Positions 62,601 to 64,000 of a stretch of DNA of 64,000 nt are shown here, one piece after another (position 1 is the first letter of the stretch; each line of letters starts with the position of its first letter). Position numbers and translations under genes: made by a program. Source of the DNA: Leptospira_A sp046736045 (GTDB taxonomy: Bacteria > Spirochaetota > Leptospiria > Leptospirales > Leptospiraceae); NCBI RefSeq assembly GCF_046736045.1, contig NZ_CP177134.1, positions 620,001 through 684,000 of the forward strand, written 5' to 3'. The notes beneath the pieces are model-generated. The model did no database searches and was not told where the DNA came from. It saw nothing but the letters and a program-made list of their open reading frames with translations.

Positions 62601-63251
62601 GGGTTGGAGAGCTTCCGCTTTTGCAAAATAACTTTCCGCTTCATCGTATTTTTTGAGTTCCAGACACACATCACCCAATTGATTGAGCAACTCCACCGGG
62701 TAAGGGAAATCTTTATTTTGCTCCAAAGGTTTGAGAGTAACATAACTTTCCTGAAACTTCCTTTGAGATTTGAGAAGAGTTCCGACCTTGTATTTATAAA
62801 CAGGTTCATCAGGCTTTATATCAACTAACTTTTGATAAGTGACCGTAGCATCTTCATTTTCCCCTAAGGTAGACTGAACCGTTCCCAAACCAATCAGAAG
62901 TTTTTCGTTTTTAGGATCAATTCTTTCACCTAACAGGTAGGCTTCTTTAGAATCGGAATATTCCCCCAATTGGTATCTGGAAGCACCAAGCAAAGAATAG
63001 GCTTCTACGGTTTCGTATTTTCCGTTTGCTTCATTTGCGTGAGCTACCGCTTCCTCAAATTTGCCTTTTTGAAAATCGTTGTTTCCTTCCGCCAAAATCA
63101 ATCTGGCTGCTTCCAAGTTTTCCTTATCGGAAGTGGTCGCGGCCTTATCCGCTAATTTGTCGCTGACAGAAACGGATTTAAAATCACGGGATTGGCAGTT
63201 CCATAAAAGAACGATGCTAACTAGAACGAATGTTAGGAGAGATTTTTTCAT
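59655..63251 (-). CDS. Giant TPR-repeat lipoprotein with C-terminal beta-propeller-like region
   Basis: The 1198-residue lipoprotein (lipobox 'IVLLWNC', Cys19) consists of more than a dozen TPR-type helical repeats from about 50 to 850, e.g. 'LGASRYQLGEYSDSKEAYLL', 'AKAEALQPDLKSAQLAKQ', 'ALRNDPDNLGSVQGLARLYA'. The last 300 residues ('IGNPILYPNRVIVNYGTALA', 'YPDTGKKGITLTLPNVYPIL') look like a PQQ-type propeller. It probably scaffolds an envelope complex. The gene overlaps the upstream gene by 4 bases, so they are one operon. Confidence 0.85.
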   Translation of the reverse strand: MKKSLLTFVLVSIVLLWNCQSRDFKSVSVSDKLADKAATTSDKENLEAARLILAEGNNDFQKGKFEEAVAHANEANGKYETVEAYSLLGASRYQLGEYSDSKEAYLLGERIDPKNEKLLIGLGTVQSTLGENEDATVTYQKLVDIKPDEPVYKYKVGTLLKSQRKFQESYVTLKPLEQNKDFPYPVELLNQLGDVCLELKKYDEAESYFAKAEALQPDLKSAQLAKQSTKIASLIQRGNDAISKKQYDAAISEYKKATDLQPSNASLWTFLGNAYFLKTLYTDAETSFRKALSLQDGLAVAYIGLTNVQIRKKNFSDCLKTAEIALKKSPRNAELKNKQGICEWKWGQTQKATLSFQDASVWDKNFFEPKLNLAYVLLDQGRNEEAIEVLKKAESHPHANKEDIKKALSIAEAQLFVANGDQFLRQGKKKQALEEYGRALGRSPKDPSPHNAFGRAYFVFGDFKKSESSYMEALRNDPDNLGSVQGLARLYAKTGESKKEKEYIKRLEKLSADDPFAAITLGRIAEDAGRYEEAESTYLGLKKKFPDNEALNYRLASLYYKKAVEENEKENYSKASDYIQKSKKYSKDIPEVAQTEKTIQENARFAEILPWVAEGNRLYDKKKYDEAIVPYQKAYNKIPKPSLLVKIAECYMAKGEEEKGIAILEKAAKENKGDASSFKEGIYAFFYKKGETSKAEEGFNNLLKEKPDSFYSYYMLGLISMKKKEYEPSISQLDKSILLNGNFAPANVAKGLSLYKLGQTEPAKKEFEKARTKDTNFSLSSYNLAIAYFNEDLVKESKALLEDLKKNNPDFTDGELQLAYIYFKENRLDDAEKSVLFVLKEEKSAEALYAHWRILDAKYKQNPDDKIRSKRSQVQNEIWKDYPETKYARLLPTEDMDDAPFVVTDLTLGGTVIGNPILYPNRVIVNYGTALAGLDRNTKEPVWKLSTPETFTHLVPSTQLLAFRNGVLQKIYPDTGKKGITLTLPNVYPILQVELGGDSILVLNENPKDKERILSVLDWNGFKKSEQKWKDLNSFAVTKSGSLMTIRENKKEFLFSSNTISNLNPNPPVASLLKKDSSDRIGFIGCGTNSCLVKVGNQIFEIDSKSKLGALPNVGTVKGFYETEDAIHIKSEEKVFVWKSGLKWSDSYVSDADFRFPVGDHVVEPKSKELSVSSDGKKKSISWKPEKDGKRLTTITLK

Positions 63252-64000
63252 TTTTTGATTTTCTCCTCAAATTTCACCATATCGGGATAATGGATTTTAA
63301 CACCCCGGACAGGATTGCCGGATAAAAAAGAATCCGAAGGAGTAAGAATGGCAATTCTCCAAAGAGATTTGAAGTTCCAGGGTTTTTCCTGAATCAGACT
63401 GTTGCCCAGATAAACGCGTAACAGTTGTTTTTCGGGATCAGTTTCCCAACGGAATTCCCGGCCTTTTTCTACGTCTTCGGATTTCCAACGGTAAGAAGAT
63501 TTGACCAGAGATTCTTTTTCGTCTTTGGAAAAATTTATCAAATGAAAATCGGTTTTGTCTGCGATGACCAGAATCGAAGAACCTTCTTTGTCCGTAAGAT
63601 AAATTCCCAGCTTACCGCCTAACTCGCCTGCAAGCCCCAATTTGATACTGGATTCTACACGATCGGGAATGATGTCTTCTGAAAAAACTCCATACCATCC
63701 CTTGGGCAGTTCTTGTTTTTTTTCAAACAGAAGCTGGCCGGGAAATGAAGCAATAAAATGAGGAGAACCGCCTGACGTTTCCCAAAATTCTTCCGCTTCC
63801 CAACCGGCTCCTTCTTCCAAAGCAATGGGCAGTGCCAGACTTGCTATTGATTTGGGACGAATGGAAATTTCGGAACTGGCATATTCGTAATTATTATTTT
63901 CTTTTGTACGTACGAATTGTACGTTATAACTTCCGTAAGGAACTCCGGACTCTGCATATTGTGTTTTCCCTTTCTTTTGGCCGGAGACCAATATATCAAG
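63248..64000 (-). CDS. C-terminal part of a PEGA-like envelope protein (partial, 5' end outside window)
   Basis: The frame is open to the window edge, so the true start lies beyond 64000; a TTG at 63991 should not be taken as the start. The first visible residues ('VPYGSYNVQFVRTKENN', 'SEISIRPKSIASLALP') look like the end of a PEGA-type beta unit. The rest ('KLGLAGELGGKLGIYLTDKE') resembles a laminin-G or carbohydrate-binding jelly roll, ending 'GVKIHYPDMVKFEEKIKK'. It overlaps the TPR lipoprotein gene by 4 bases and would be co-expressed with it. Function unknown. Confidence 0.55.
   Translation of the reverse strand, partial: LDILVSGQKKGKTQYAESGVPYGSYNVQFVRTKENNNYEYASSEISIRPKSIASLALPIALEEGAGWEAEEFWETSGGSPHFIASFPGQLLFEKKQELPKGWYGVFSEDIIPDRVESSIKLGLAGELGGKLGIYLTDKEGSSILVIADKTDFHLINFSKDEKESLVKSSYRWKSEDVEKGREFRWETDPEKQLLRVYLGNSLIQEKPWNFKSLWRIAILTPSDSFLSGNPVRGVKIHYPDMVKFEEKIKK

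Noticed and set aside
1..64000. CRISPR array, insertion sequence, prophage or tRNA genes
   Set aside because: No regularly spaced direct repeats, no transposase or integrase frame, no phage genes and no tRNA-like clover-leaf seen by eye in intergenic regions.

Overview
The window looks like chromosomal DNA of a spirochaete of the family Leptospiraceae, most likely Leptospira. A 23S rRNA gene has its own promoter and no 16S gene upstream. Many lipoproteins carry relaxed spirochaetal lipoboxes ending in Asn-Cys, Asp-Cys or Phe-Cys. The window also has two chemotaxis receptors, an NADP-dependent isocitrate dehydrogenase of the eukaryote-like type, a BBP2-type porin and many PEGA, TPR, DKNYY and WG-repeat surface or periplasmic proteins. 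The genus is inferred from family recognition and layout; no database search was possible.

Layout. 1-305: 5' end of 23S rRNA on the minus strand. 306-1225: gene-free region with dispersed repeats. 7422 down to 1226: a tight minus-strand operon of a Cys-rich small protein, RnfC-like, RnfD-like, PTS EIIA, OppB-like, OppC-like and a PEGA protein. 9060-7498: cellulose-synthase-like glycosyltransferase. 9161-12081: a polytopic protein coupled to a MotA-like protein. 12260-15888: a stand-alone RlmK-type methyltransferase, then RNase HI, a lipoprotein, a Fur-family regulator and a CCA-adding/poly(A) polymerase. 16062-18051: porin and Cys-rich lipoprotein with a terminator. 18331-25127: lipoprotein, chemotaxis receptor, SecA, glutamine amidotransferase and thioredoxin-like lipoprotein. 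25268-27165: an Asp-rich-tailed protein followed by a MAF/MptE-like protein that seems to lack a canonical start codon. 27497-29744: ATPase-HDOD fusion and ABC ATPase. 29845-33567: giant surface lipoprotein. 33808-36844: DUF445, epimerase and exported protein. 37749-39458: second chemotaxis receptor. 39829-48483: metabolic genes (acyl-CoA dehydrogenase, hydrolase, thioesterase, SDR, aldo/keto reductase, LLM monooxygenase, SSS symporter). 48652-49662: a very AT-rich accessory gene (PD-(D/E)XK-like plus DUF5655-like). 49725-53675: signalling operon (exported Tudor-like protein, class III cyclase, hybrid kinase). 53811-64000: icd, small proteins, MBL hydrolase, TrmB and a giant TPR lipoprotein operon.

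Most of the window is ordinary chromosomal backbone. The points most worth a second look are: the minimal RnfC/RnfD pair embedded with PTS EIIA and orphan OppBC; the apparent non-AUG start of the MAF/MptE-like gene; the MotA-like protein without MotB; the AT-rich nuclease-like gene with a 23-codon ORF abutting its start; and an intergenic repeat family whose hairpin shows compensatory base changes between copies.
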